Under the pieces are notes generated by a model. It saw only the letters and a list, made by a program, of their open reading frames with translations, was not told where the DNA came from and made no database searches. A program made the translations under genes and the position numbers. A stretch of DNA of 64,000 bases from Fibrobacteria bacterium AD312 (lineage in GTDB: Bacteria; Fibrobacterota; Fibrobacteria; Fibrobacterales; Fibrobacteraceae), in NCBI GenBank assembly GCA_001462345.1, contig LIUM01000013.1:18560-82559 (forward strand). Reading direction: 5' to 3'. Shown in pieces: positions 54,399-63,497 of the stretch (positions within the stretch are counted from its first letter, which is position 1; the number at the start of each line of letters is the position of its first letter).

Positions 54399-56282
54399 AT
54401 GAAATTTTTAACATATTCTCTTTGTGTATTATTTTTAGCCTCTGCCGTTGTTTTTGCTCGGCCTGCAAAACCAGGTGTAGTTTCTACAAAACAATCAGAT
54501 GGTTCTACTCTTTCCATTAAACAATTTGGTGATGAACATTATCATTATACCACAACAGAAGATGATCAATTAATCGTTAAAGATTCCAGTGGCATATACG
54601 TTTATGCCGATGAGAAAGGCTCTCCAACGAAATTCAAAGCAAAGAATAAAGAACAGAGAACGCAAAACGAAAAGAACTTTTTAAAAAGCATAGATCAAAA
54701 AAAAGCGAAGGCAAAACATAAAACGAAAAGGCCTAGCAATTATCCTAAGCAAAATAGAGGCTTAAATTTTAATCATCAAAGCCGCCCTTTTTCATCTATA
54801 GATAATGTTCCCAAATTATTAAAACGCCCACAAGCCGAATTGTGGACTTCTGGAGAACGCTATTTTCCGGTACTTTTAGTTTCATCAAAAGATCAGGCCG
54901 GTGGCGACTCGGCCCTTTTTTATCGCTTTTTAAATGAGCCTGGATTTTCTGAACAAGGAAATATAGGGAGTCTTAGAGATTACTTTTTGATTTCTTCTGA
55001 TAGCTTATTTGACCCCCATTTTGATGTGTTTCCTATATCACTCAATCGAAGTCTTAGCGATTACGTGTCTGGTGGAAATTTTTTAGAAGGGCAATTTACA
55101 GCAGAGGCTATTGACATTTTAGTCCAAAGCCCAAGCTTTTCTGGCTCTCGTTATTGTCAGAATGGAACTCTTGTCGATGGCTTTATTTTTCTATTTCCTG
55201 GAACAGAAGTAAATGCACTTTCTATACATGAAAGTTTTTGGGGCCATCAATATTGGATGCAATGGAATGGATCTACCAATAATTACAGAGCTTATCAATC
55301 TGGAGGCTATTCATTCAACGCCTACGCTTTTTTAGCTCAAAAAGAAGATGGATTCCCGTCTAATTTAAATCAGATGGGCATTTTTGTTCATGAATTTAGC
55401 CACGTTTTAGGTTTATCGGATCTTTATGGATCCGATCAAAATGGGGGTTTTATTGCAGGTCCTAGCCCTTGGGATGTGATGACACAGGGGATGTACAATA
55501 GTAGTGGCCGAAAACCACCTAAATATTCTGGGTTTGAACGAGAATCTATGGGGTGGATTACCTTAACTGAATTTTCTGCAAATGAGGAAATTTATACTCT
55601 TTTATCATTAGATCAACGGCAAGCCTATTCTGTAACTAATCCACAAAATAATAATGAGTATTTTGTGATAGAATATCGCCCAAAGATAGGCTTTGACTCA
55701 GGTATAAACAATACGGGTGTATTAGTTTGGTATATAGACTATGATAGTAATGTTTGGGATAACAATAACCCTAATGATGATCCTAGTCACCAGCGTGTGG
55801 CTGTTAAAGAGGTTCTTTTAGGTACTCAGTCAAGTAAAACTTCTTATTCTCCTTTTACTTTTTATGACAATTCCTCTTCTACTGTGCCTGGCGTTTTTTC
55901 TTTTATAAAAGGCACAGGGGATAAGGTTTGTTTTACTACTAGTACAAATAAAATGGGCTTTGTTTGTGAAGAATCTTCTTCGAGTGTGATTGCGTCTTCT
56001 AGCTCGGTCGAAGAATCTTCTAGTTCAGCGACGGTATTGATAGAAAATCATTTAAGAAAGTCGAATTTTAAAATTGCGGTTTTAGGAAGGAATCTTCAGG
56101 TTTATTTGCCTATTGTCGGAGAAAAAGTCTTAAAAGTCATGGATGTGCAAGGAAATTTGGTGCATTTGGGTCGTTTTACAGGAGACAATGAAACTCTTTC
56201 TCTTCAAAATAAAGGCATGTATTATCTTCAAATTTTCTTGAACAATGAACTTCTTGTCTCTAGACCTGTGAAAATTCGTTAA
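54399..56282 (+). CDS. Secreted M6-family metalloprotease
   Basis: An exported protease, 627 residues from ATG 54399, which gives a clean signal peptide ending VFA; an upstream in-frame start at 54369 is less likely. A propeptide-like region (about 25-150, very Lys-rich around 85-120) precedes the M6 catalytic domain. Its intact zinc motif is HEFSHVLGLSD (His331, Glu332, His335, Gly338, Asp341), followed by SPWDVMTQGMYN. A serine-rich linker (about 530-560, with VIASSSSVEESSSS) leads to a C-terminal beta-domain ending LVSRPVKIR, of type IX sorting style. It is the active counterpart to the degenerate paralogue at 23695-27075. Confidence 0.92.
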   Translation: MKFLTYSLCVLFLASAVVFARPAKPGVVSTKQSDGSTLSIKQFGDEHYHYTTTEDDQLIVKDSSGIYVYADEKGSPTKFKAKNKEQRTQNEKNFLKSIDQKKAKAKHKTKRPSNYPKQNRGLNFNHQSRPFSSIDNVPKLLKRPQAELWTSGERYFPVLLVSSKDQAGGDSALFYRFLNEPGFSEQGNIGSLRDYFLISSDSLFDPHFDVFPISLNRSLSDYVSGGNFLEGQFTAEAIDILVQSPSFSGSRYCQNGTLVDGFIFLFPGTEVNALSIHESFWGHQYWMQWNGSTNNYRAYQSGGYSFNAYAFLAQKEDGFPSNLNQMGIFVHEFSHVLGLSDLYGSDQNGGFIAGPSPWDVMTQGMYNSSGRKPPKYSGFERESMGWITLTEFSANEEIYTLLSLDQRQAYSVTNPQNNNEYFVIEYRPKIGFDSGINNTGVLVWYIDYDSNVWDNNNPNDDPSHQRVAVKEVLLGTQSSKTSYSPFTFYDNSSSTVPGVFSFIKGTGDKVCFTTSTNKMGFVCEESSSSVIASSSSVEESSSSATVLIENHLRKSNFKIAVLGRNLQVYLPIVGEKVLKVMDVQGNLVHLGRFTGDNETLSLQNKGMYYLQIFLNNELLVSRPVKIR

Positions 56283-56621
56283 AAACGGCTTCACGTGTCT
56301 CAAAAGTAATGTAGAACTTTGTGACACGCATTTTTAAAGATCAAAAACCAATTTTAGATTAAAGCAGTTATTTAAAATGTTTGCTTCAAAAAAAATGCAA
56401 TTCACTAATAAAAAATGAGAGTTCTTTCACTACACGTTTTATCAACAAAGTCGGGATTTCATTAATTACGCATTTTATTGTTTTTTTTGTAAAAAAAAAG
56501 CCCCCCTTTTTTGTTGCGTTCTAAGCAACGCTTCCTTCGCTTTATGTCTTAATAACAAGGCTTTTTTAATGAAATAAAATAAATTTTTATTAGGGGTTGT
56601 ATGCCTTTTTAAGGAGTTAAA
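56283..56621. other. 339-bp non-coding stretch before the GH74 gene
   Basis: AT-rich, with A- and T-runs around 56480-56512 and a short GTTGC/GCAAC hairpin (56513-56529) that lacks a U-run. The GH74 promoter should lie here, and AAGGAG just before 56622 is its ribosome-binding site. No gene or clear repeat is seen. Confidence 0.5.
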
Positions 56622-59177
56622 ATGAATTTGAAAAGTATCATAGGAATAGTCGCTATTTTAAGCATATCTCTCTTTGCTCAAGAGCCATATTCTTGGGGAA
56701 ACGTGCGTATGGACGGTGGTGGTTTTGTGTCTGCAGTAATTGCGCACCCGAACCAAGAAGGCCTTTTCTATGCAAGAACAGATGTGGGCGGCGTTTATCG
56801 TTTTGATTCACAAGCACAAAAATGGATTCCTTTAATGGATTTTGTTTCACAGGAAGATGTGGGTTTATATGGAACAGAAAGTTTTGCCATTGACCCTAAA
56901 AATCCAGGTCGTCTTTATGTAATGGGTGGAACAAGTTATTTTAGCCAAGGAAAAACGGCCATTTTACGTTCTGAAGATTACGGTGCTACTTTTGAGGTCG
57001 TTGATGTTTCGAGCCTCTGGAAAGCGCATGGTAACGGTATGGGGCGCCAGACAGGTGAAAAACTTGCCGTTGACCCAAAAAAATCAGAGATTGTTTTATG
57101 TGGTACGCGTCGAGATGGTCTTTTTAAGAGTACAGATGCTGGCAAAACATGGCAAAAAATAAGTTCCATTGGAGAGGCCAGTGGTGCTGATTTATTAAAT
57201 CAAAATGGAATTAGTTTTGTCTTTTTTGACTCCACAAGTGCAGCAACAAATTCAGGAGCCACAAGTGTAATATACATGGGTGTTTCTGCTACTACAAGTA
57301 ATCTTTATAAAAGTACAGATGGTGGTAGCACTTGGAATCCTGTTTCTGGAGGCCCTGCAGGGATGATGCCTCATCGTGTGACTATGCTTAATGGCAATCT
57401 TTACATCACTTTTAGTAATAATACTGGACCTCATAATATCAATCAAGGTGCTTTTTATAAATACAATGTTTCATCTAGTACTTGGACAAATTTAACGCCT
57501 AAAGAAGATGGTGTTTATTTAGGTAGTGGTGGACAATCTTATGCGCATGGTTTTGGTGGCGTGAGTATTGATCCTGCCGATGAAAATCACATTCTCATTA
57601 GTACCTTAAATTACTATGGCGGTCAAAGTCGCTATGCGACAGGTGAACAAGGCTGGGGCGATCGTATTTATGTAACAAAAGATGGTGGGCAAACTTGGAA
57701 AACAACTTTTACTTATGCAGAAACAGCGAATGCTGCAACAGCAAACGTTGGTGTTAAGGATAATAATTGGATTGCTGGCCACGCGATTCATTGGGCAGGG
57801 TGCATTACTTTTAACCCCTTTAATACAAACGAGGCTTGGGTCACTTCTGGTAATGGTGTTTTCCGTAGCCAAAATGTAAATGCAGAAAAGCCAATATGGA
57901 ATTTTGAATCTAGAGGCATTGAAGAAACGGTTCCACTTGATATTGTAAGTGTTCCTGGAGGCCCTTTAGTGACTGCAATTGGTGACTATGACGGCAGCTC
58001 TTTTGATGATATCCATAAATCTACGGCATTACATAATCCTCGTATTGGAACAACGCATTCTTTAGGTTATGCTCCTTTAAACGGCTCTTTTTTACGCGTC
58101 GGTCGCGTAACGGATTATTCCACAGGAACAGGAATCGATCATAATAAAATGTACTTCTCTGAAGACAACGCAAAAACATGGACTGAAACACCAGAGCCTA
58201 AAGGAGCTCATGGTTTTGTAGCCCTTTCTGCAGATGCGGCTTCTTGGTTACATCGAATGGATAATTCAAGTACCGTCTATTATTCTACTGATCAAGGCAA
58301 AAACTGGAGTGCAGTTACAGGCTTAGATGCACAATCTCAATATGCAAAAATCGTTCCAGATCCAGTGAATCCAAATGTCTTTTACGTTTTAGACCAGCAG
58401 GGAAAATTGAAAAAGTCAACAGACCAAGGGAAAACATTTGCTGTAGTCGGTTCTGTTCAAAATGACGCTCAAGGTTTATACCAAGCCAGTAATGGTTATA
58501 TACGTACAGTGCCAAATCGTGAAGGCCATATATGGGCTCCTTTAGATCAAGCACAATCTTGGGCAGCCAATGGGAAATTCTCTACAAATGGCTTAGCCCT
58601 TTCAGAAGATGGTGGTGCCACATGGCAGAGATTCCCTTCTGTATATGCCGCTTTAGCTGTAGGCATTGGAAAAGCGGCCCCAGAGGCTTCTTATGAAACC
58701 ATCTTTATTTGGGGCGTAGCAGGATCTTCGACGAATCCTCTTGGAATTTATCGTTCCACAGACAAGGGTGCTTCTTGGGTTCGTGTCAATGATGATATGC
58801 ATCAGTATGGCGGCCCAGGAAACGGAGCCTTTGTACAAGGAGACATGAACGTCTTTGGCCGTGTTTACATGAGTACAGTAGGCCGTGGCTTAGTGTATGG
58901 CGAAATCGCTGGAACAACATCTGCTCCAAAAGTTAAAATCCAACAACAACGTCCATCGGCTACTCTTTCTTATCATCAATTGCGTTTACATGTAGAAACG
59001 TCAGTGCCTGCTCAACTACAGCTTTTCAATTTACAAGGGAAGTTGTTGTATACTCAGGCTATTTCTTCTTCCGCAGAGGTGTCTTTACAACCTTGGAAAG
59101 GAAAAGGAATTCTTGTAGCTCAATTAGTTTCAAAACAAGGCCGAAGACTCTCATTCCAAAAGATTAACTGTAATTAA
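56622..59177 (+). CDS. Secreted GH74 xyloglucanase-type enzyme
   Basis: An 851-residue exported glycoside hydrolase that likely cleaves xyloglucan. The signal peptide (to about LFAQ) precedes twin seven-bladed beta-propellers with many BNR/Asp-box repeats (STDGGSTW, TKDGGQTW, STDQGKNW, STDKGASW). Candidate catalytic aspartates are Asp54 in ARTDVGGVYR and Asp455 in AIGDYDGS, matching the GH74 pair. The C-terminal 80 residues form a sorting-tail-like beta-domain (LRLHVETSVPAQLQLFNLQGKLL). Strong AAGGAG precedes ATG 56622. A long hairpin follows the stop. With GH9 it indicates plant cell-wall degradation. Confidence 0.95.
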   Translation: MNLKSIIGIVAILSISLFAQEPYSWGNVRMDGGGFVSAVIAHPNQEGLFYARTDVGGVYRFDSQAQKWIPLMDFVSQEDVGLYGTESFAIDPKNPGRLYVMGGTSYFSQGKTAILRSEDYGATFEVVDVSSLWKAHGNGMGRQTGEKLAVDPKKSEIVLCGTRRDGLFKSTDAGKTWQKISSIGEASGADLLNQNGISFVFFDSTSAATNSGATSVIYMGVSATTSNLYKSTDGGSTWNPVSGGPAGMMPHRVTMLNGNLYITFSNNTGPHNINQGAFYKYNVSSSTWTNLTPKEDGVYLGSGGQSYAHGFGGVSIDPADENHILISTLNYYGGQSRYATGEQGWGDRIYVTKDGGQTWKTTFTYAETANAATANVGVKDNNWIAGHAIHWAGCITFNPFNTNEAWVTSGNGVFRSQNVNAEKPIWNFESRGIEETVPLDIVSVPGGPLVTAIGDYDGSSFDDIHKSTALHNPRIGTTHSLGYAPLNGSFLRVGRVTDYSTGTGIDHNKMYFSEDNAKTWTETPEPKGAHGFVALSADAASWLHRMDNSSTVYYSTDQGKNWSAVTGLDAQSQYAKIVPDPVNPNVFYVLDQQGKLKKSTDQGKTFAVVGSVQNDAQGLYQASNGYIRTVPNREGHIWAPLDQAQSWAANGKFSTNGLALSEDGGATWQRFPSVYAALAVGIGKAAPEASYETIFIWGVAGSSTNPLGIYRSTDKGASWVRVNDDMHQYGGPGNGAFVQGDMNVFGRVYMSTVGRGLVYGEIAGTTSAPKVKIQQQRPSATLSYHQLRLHVETSVPAQLQLFNLQGKLLYTQAISSSAEVSLQPWKGKGILVAQLVSKQGRRLSFQKINCN

Positions 59178-59185
59178 TAAAAAAA

Positions 59186-59213
59186 TGATAGCGATTAGAA
59201 TAAATCGCTATCA
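59186..59213 (+). terminator. Perfect hairpin after the GH74 gene
   Basis: TGATAGCGATT (59186-59196) and AATCGCTATCA (59203-59213) form an 11-bp perfect stem with a six-base loop, starting eight bases after the stop codon. There is no U-run, so it may stabilise the mRNA 3' end or terminate inefficiently. Confidence 0.6.
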
Positions 59214-59376
59214 CACCAATGCAATAGAGGGGTAGTTTCTTTTTGATTAAACTAAGCTTATGATCTCGTATTGTATTTTTCTTAATTTTTTTACAACGTT
59301 ATTTATTTTAATAAAAAAAGCGTCTGTTTTTTCAAGATAAATTATTATCTGTGTGTTTTATTGTGATGAGATTTTT

Positions 59377-61146
59377 ATGGGAATCAAGAAATCTGTTTTC
59401 GGGGTATTGCCTTTTTTAGGCATCTTGTTTTGCCCTCTTCATGCAGAAGAATCATGGACCTTTGCCATTTTAGGCGATACTCAATGGGCTTCAGAAGTAT
59501 GTACGCCTATTGAAGGTACTAGCGATACTCTTTGCCTTTCGGGAGATAGTTTGAGTGGCTATCGAAACCCCAATTCTGTTGCCGTTGATTTTATTCATCA
59601 GATTCAAGAACGTTTGATTTTGGATCATAAGCCAAAATTTTTAGTCTTACTAGGCGATTTTGGAGATGATGTTGATGTTAAAAGTGTGCAAACTAGAGTC
59701 ACTTGGGCACAAGAACTTTATGATGCTCAAATAGGAGTTTTTCCTGTTCGAGGAAATCATGATGAAGGCCCTTTTGTGGCAAAAGAATTTCTAAGAGTAT
59801 TTCCTCAAACGCGTACAGGAGAAATGAATCAAACTCCAACAGATGCGTTTCTCTGGACAGACAGTGCTCAGATCCATCCGCGTCTTATACCAGGGAACAC
59901 TTCTTTTAAAATAGGTAGTCATTTTTCTAGCCCCTCTTGTGCAGTGGGCCGTAGCTATGCTTTTCAAGAATCAGGGGCTACGTTTATCTTTTTAGATCCT
60001 TTTATGGATAGCCGAGCCGCTTCTTGTCCTATCGCAGATCAAATTTCTTGGGTGGACTCCGTTCTAAAAGCAAAAGGAGGTGCAAGTGTGCCAGCATTTG
60101 TCTTTGGACACAAGCCTTTAATAGGAGCGTGTCATGAGGACAATCTTTTTGGAGATAATCCAAGCGTTGATTCTCTTAACACCACGAGGTTTATGAAAAC
60201 ATTGGTGGATCATGGAGTGCGTCTTTATATTGCAGGGCACGAGCATTTATTACAGCATTCCATAGTGGAAGAACCAGGAGACGGCGGTCTACAAATTCAG
60301 CAAGCCATTTTCTCTGGTGCGTCTTGGAAATTTTATCCTTCTTTGATTCCAACAATAGATGAAAAATTTAATGTGCCCGCTTTTGGAAAAACGAGAGAAG
60401 TGGCGTTAGGTCAAGAGCTTGGGTATGTAGGTTATCAGATTGTTCAAGTTGAAGGAGAACGAGTTGAAATTACTTCTTGGGGGGCTCCAACGGGAGTCAT
60501 GATTGGAGAATTAATCGAGGCTCCTAAGCTCAAAGAGCAGTGGAGCGTGCGTCGAGTTTGGGGATGGTCTTCTCGTGGTAAACAGACGTTACTTGCTCCA
60601 AGTGCCTCATTAACATCGCTAAGCGACTCCTTTTTAGGCACTTCTGTTCGAGTATTATCTGGAATATGGAAAACTTCAAAAAAAGATTTTTCACGTCGTG
60701 CGTTTTCAGCTCTTGCGTCCACCGATTGGCGTATTTTTTCTGGATTAAAAAGTGCGGCATGGACTCTTTGGGGGCTAGAAAAAGAAAACGGGTCTTTAGA
60801 AACGCCGTCCTTTGCTTTAGCGATGTCTTTTAATGCAGAAGGCCTTACATCAGAATCTATCGGTGAGCTTTGTTTAATGAGACAAGAAGCCAATAATTAC
60901 TGGGGTTGTGCAGGCAAAGGCACTCTATTAAGGCGTCCTTGGCAAGAAACAGATCCAGTAGGAACTCAAGGCCTTGATCTAGAGAAGAATGAAGCTTGGG
61001 CTGTAGTGAATCAAGGCGGTACCTATGCCGTTGGCTATGAGGGAACATTAAAAAATTATAATCAACATACAAAACAGATCCCTTCTAATAAAAAAGGAAA
61101 GAGAGCTTTTTTTGATTTGTTAGGACGAGAGTCGAAAGAACATTAA
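59377..61146 (+). CDS. Exported calcineurin-like metallophosphoesterase
   Basis: A 589-residue secreted phosphoesterase from ATG 59377 (GATGAG seven bases upstream). The signal peptide ends near LHAEE. The metal-binding blocks are in order: GDTQW (Asp34), LGDFGDD, GNHDEG, FGHKP and AGHEHLLQH, forming a dinuclear metal centre. The catalytic domain ends near 375. The remaining 200 residues are unassigned and have no poly-serine linker. Candidate substrates are phosphate esters or nucleotides released extracellularly; it is not distinguishable further. It stands alone downstream of GH74. Confidence 0.92.
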   Translation: MGIKKSVFGVLPFLGILFCPLHAEESWTFAILGDTQWASEVCTPIEGTSDTLCLSGDSLSGYRNPNSVAVDFIHQIQERLILDHKPKFLVLLGDFGDDVDVKSVQTRVTWAQELYDAQIGVFPVRGNHDEGPFVAKEFLRVFPQTRTGEMNQTPTDAFLWTDSAQIHPRLIPGNTSFKIGSHFSSPSCAVGRSYAFQESGATFIFLDPFMDSRAASCPIADQISWVDSVLKAKGGASVPAFVFGHKPLIGACHEDNLFGDNPSVDSLNTTRFMKTLVDHGVRLYIAGHEHLLQHSIVEEPGDGGLQIQQAIFSGASWKFYPSLIPTIDEKFNVPAFGKTREVALGQELGYVGYQIVQVEGERVEITSWGAPTGVMIGELIEAPKLKEQWSVRRVWGWSSRGKQTLLAPSASLTSLSDSFLGTSVRVLSGIWKTSKKDFSRRAFSALASTDWRIFSGLKSAAWTLWGLEKENGSLETPSFALAMSFNAEGLTSESIGELCLMRQEANNYWGCAGKGTLLRRPWQETDPVGTQGLDLEKNEAWAVVNQGGTYAVGYEGTLKNYNQHTKQIPSNKKGKRAFFDLLGRESKEH

Positions 61147-61336
61147 AGTTTCATGAGTGTTGAAAATTAGGGCATGACGATTTACCTAAAAAAGACCTAT
61201 CACATTTTCAATGTGCGAAGTCGTGAATATTAAAAAAGCATATATAATGATTGATTAGTTTTTTTTACTCGAAACCACTTTCGTTTGAAATATAAATAGG
61301 GCTTGTTATGTGAACTCCGCAGGCCTTTTATGAAAA

Positions 61337-61367
61337 TAAAAAAGCCCCTTTCATATTCGGAAAGAGG
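61337..61367 (-). terminator. Intrinsic terminator of the manC unit
   Basis: Read on the minus strand, AAGCCTCTTTC and GAAAGGGGCTT pair (one mismatch) with a seven-base loop and run into TTTTTTATTTT. It lies about 40 bp after the manC stop. Confidence 0.85.
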
Positions 61368-61406
61368 CTTAAAAATCGAATACTAAAATAATGATTTATT
61401 TGAAAA

Positions 61407-62780
61407 TTAAGAACGCTTGTAATCGTCTTCTACGCGGAAGATATCGTCTTCGCCAGTGTATTCGCCCACTTGCACTTCCACAATCACTAAAGGAAGACGG
61501 CCTTCGTTTTGCAAACGATGCACTTCACCTGCAGGAATATAAGTAGATTCATTAGGGCGCACTAAAAAGACTTTTCCGCCAACAGTCACTGTCGCCGTAC
61601 CGCTGACTACAACCCAATGCTCTGAACGATGAAGGTGTTTTTGCAAAGAAAGACGTTCGCCTGGTTTTACCTCAATGCGTTTCATTTTATAGCGACTACT
61701 TGATTCTAAAACAGAATAAGTACCCCAAGGACGATTGACTGTCTGCGGAACATTTGGCAAATCAGAATTGACCTTCTTAAGTCGATCCACAATATTTTTC
61801 ACTTTCTGGCTGCTCTTTAATGGAGCTACGAGAAGAGCGTCTGGAGTATCTACAATCAGCATTTGATCAAGATCGATTGTTGCGATTACGCGTTGAGAAC
61901 CAATCACCAAAGAGTTTTTGGAATCCACAGATAAGTGTTTCGGATTCACGTTATTCCCATTTTCATCATGAGAGAATTCATTGTATAGAGAATCAAAAGA
62001 ACCAAGATCAGACCAGCCAATATCACTAGGAACCACTTTCACAAGCTTTGATTTTTCCATGACGGCATAGTCAATGGAGTTAGAAGGAATCATCGCCATA
62101 TCTTCAATATGAACGCGATACAAAGAATCTTCAACAGTAGCATTATTGCTTGCAATTTTAGAAGCTTTTAAAATCTCAGGAGAATGTTTTTGTAACTCAT
62201 CCAAGAATGTAGATGCCTTAAAGCAAAAGATACCGCTGTTCCATAAGAAGTTACCAGCCTCAACATATTTTTGGGCTAGTTCTGCATTTGGCTTTTCTAC
62301 AAATCGAACAACATCTTCACCGTTTGATTCAATATACCCGTAACCTGTTTCTGGTGCCGTAGGTTTAATACCAAAAGTGACTAAATAACCATCAGAAGCA
62401 AGAGTACGAGCTCTTTCAAGAACTTTAATGTAGGCTTCTTTATTTTTAATCACGTGATCGGAAGGGGTAACAAGAACAATGGCATTTGGGTCTAAGTTTA
62501 AGCAGGCAAGAGCAATGGCTGGGGCTGTATTTCTGCCGACAGGCTCTAACATGAATTTAGCTGTTTTTAAATAGTTAGCTCCGATTTGATCTTTTGCTAA
62601 AAAATATTGATCGGCATTACTAACAATAAATTGAGAACTACAGACTTTGGAGTTTGTTTCTACTGTCTTTTGAAATAAAGACATATCATCGAACAAACGA
62701 ACAAATTGTTTAGGCATTAGGGTTCGGCTAATGGGCCATAAACGAGTACCACAACCGCCGCAGAGAATTAGATTCACCAT
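61407..62780 (-). CDS. manC: Mannose-1-phosphate guanylyltransferase / mannose-6-phosphate isomerase-type protein
   Basis: A 457-residue enzyme producing GDP-mannose for polysaccharides or glycoproteins. The nucleotidyltransferase domain opens with GGCGTRLWPISR (8-19), followed by FVEKP and GIFCFKAS. The C-terminal 110 residues form a cupin (RPWGTYSVLE, RLSLQKHLHRSEHWVVVSG, IPAGEVHRLQN), typical of the bifunctional AlgA/ManC type. Whether the isomerase half is active cannot be judged. It lies 14 bp after a low-molecular-weight phosphatase gene, an arrangement common in exopolysaccharide loci, and ends at a clear terminator. Confidence 0.95.
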   Translation of the reverse strand: MVNLILCGGCGTRLWPISRTLMPKQFVRLFDDMSLFQKTVETNSKVCSSQFIVSNADQYFLAKDQIGANYLKTAKFMLEPVGRNTAPAIALACLNLDPNAIVLVTPSDHVIKNKEAYIKVLERARTLASDGYLVTFGIKPTAPETGYGYIESNGEDVVRFVEKPNAELAQKYVEAGNFLWNSGIFCFKASTFLDELQKHSPEILKASKIASNNATVEDSLYRVHIEDMAMIPSNSIDYAVMEKSKLVKVVPSDIGWSDLGSFDSLYNEFSHDENGNNVNPKHLSVDSKNSLVIGSQRVIATIDLDQMLIVDTPDALLVAPLKSSQKVKNIVDRLKKVNSDLPNVPQTVNRPWGTYSVLESSSRYKMKRIEVKPGERLSLQKHLHRSEHWVVVSGTATVTVGGKVFLVRPNESTYIPAGEVHRLQNEGRLPLVIVEVQVGEYTGEDDIFRVEDDYKRS

Positions 62781-62794
62781 AAAAAAGGTCCTTA

Positions 62795-63238
62795 TTATTT
62801 TAAAGAGGTTGTTTTAATACGCTCAACCCAATATGGCGTAAATTTAGCTATAAAGTTCCACGTCATTAAGAAAGCACTCTCTGGACGGTGATAAGGATCG
62901 GGTATATCCACTTGAACAGGGTCGCCATAACGGAATATTTTACCATCGAGCCATGGATATTTTGACAAAAGTTCGTTTTTATGCCCTGCTTCCATCACTA
63001 AAACGAGATCTGCCCAACGCAACAATTCATCGGTGACTTGTTTTGCACGGTGGTTAGACATATCGAGATCATGATCATAAGCAACTTTAAGAGCCAAGTC
63101 ATCAGGAGCGTGATCGACAAGAGCACCAAGCCCAGCGCTTGTCACTTCATAATCATCGCCTAATTGTTTTTGCAATAAATAATGAGCCGTGGGGCTTCGG
63201 CAAATATTACCAGTACATAAAACTAAAATATTCTTCAT
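62795..63238 (-). CDS. Low-molecular-weight protein tyrosine phosphatase
   Basis: A 147-residue phosphatase of the Wzb/Etp type. The P-loop CTGNICRS starts at Cys8 (nucleophile) with Arg14, and the general acid aspartate lies in DIPDPYHRP. ATG 63238 is chosen because it puts the P-loop at the N-terminus as in all family members; the frame is open 30 codons further upstream without support. These enzymes reverse tyrosine phosphorylation of capsule-export kinases, which matches the manC gene immediately downstream. No kinase is in the window. Confidence 0.93.
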   Translation of the reverse strand: MKNILVLCTGNICRSPTAHYLLQKQLGDDYEVTSAGLGALVDHAPDDLALKVAYDHDLDMSNHRAKQVTDELLRWADLVLVMEAGHKNELLSKYPWLDGKIFRYGDPVQVDIPDPYHRPESAFLMTWNFIAKFTPYWVERIKTTSLK

Positions 63239-63497
63239 GATGTTAAGATAATAAAATATACGAGAATAGAGAATATCGCCCCCTACAAGAGAATTAGAAA
63301 AAGAGCAACAACGAAATAAAAACGGCAAAAATAAAAAATGAAAATCGAATATGGCGTTATAGAACGTTATTGTATATGGTGGTTGAGGGCTATGCTATTC
63401 TCATAAAAAAATAACCTTACCATAAAAAACACCCTTTGTTGTTTTACAAAAGGTATTCATTGAAAAAATTAGTTAAAATGATATAGGTGTTTCAAAA

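Noticed and set aside
60444..60893. 149-codon minus-strand open frame
   Set aside because: It is antisense to the metallophosphoesterase gene and has no domain or start support.
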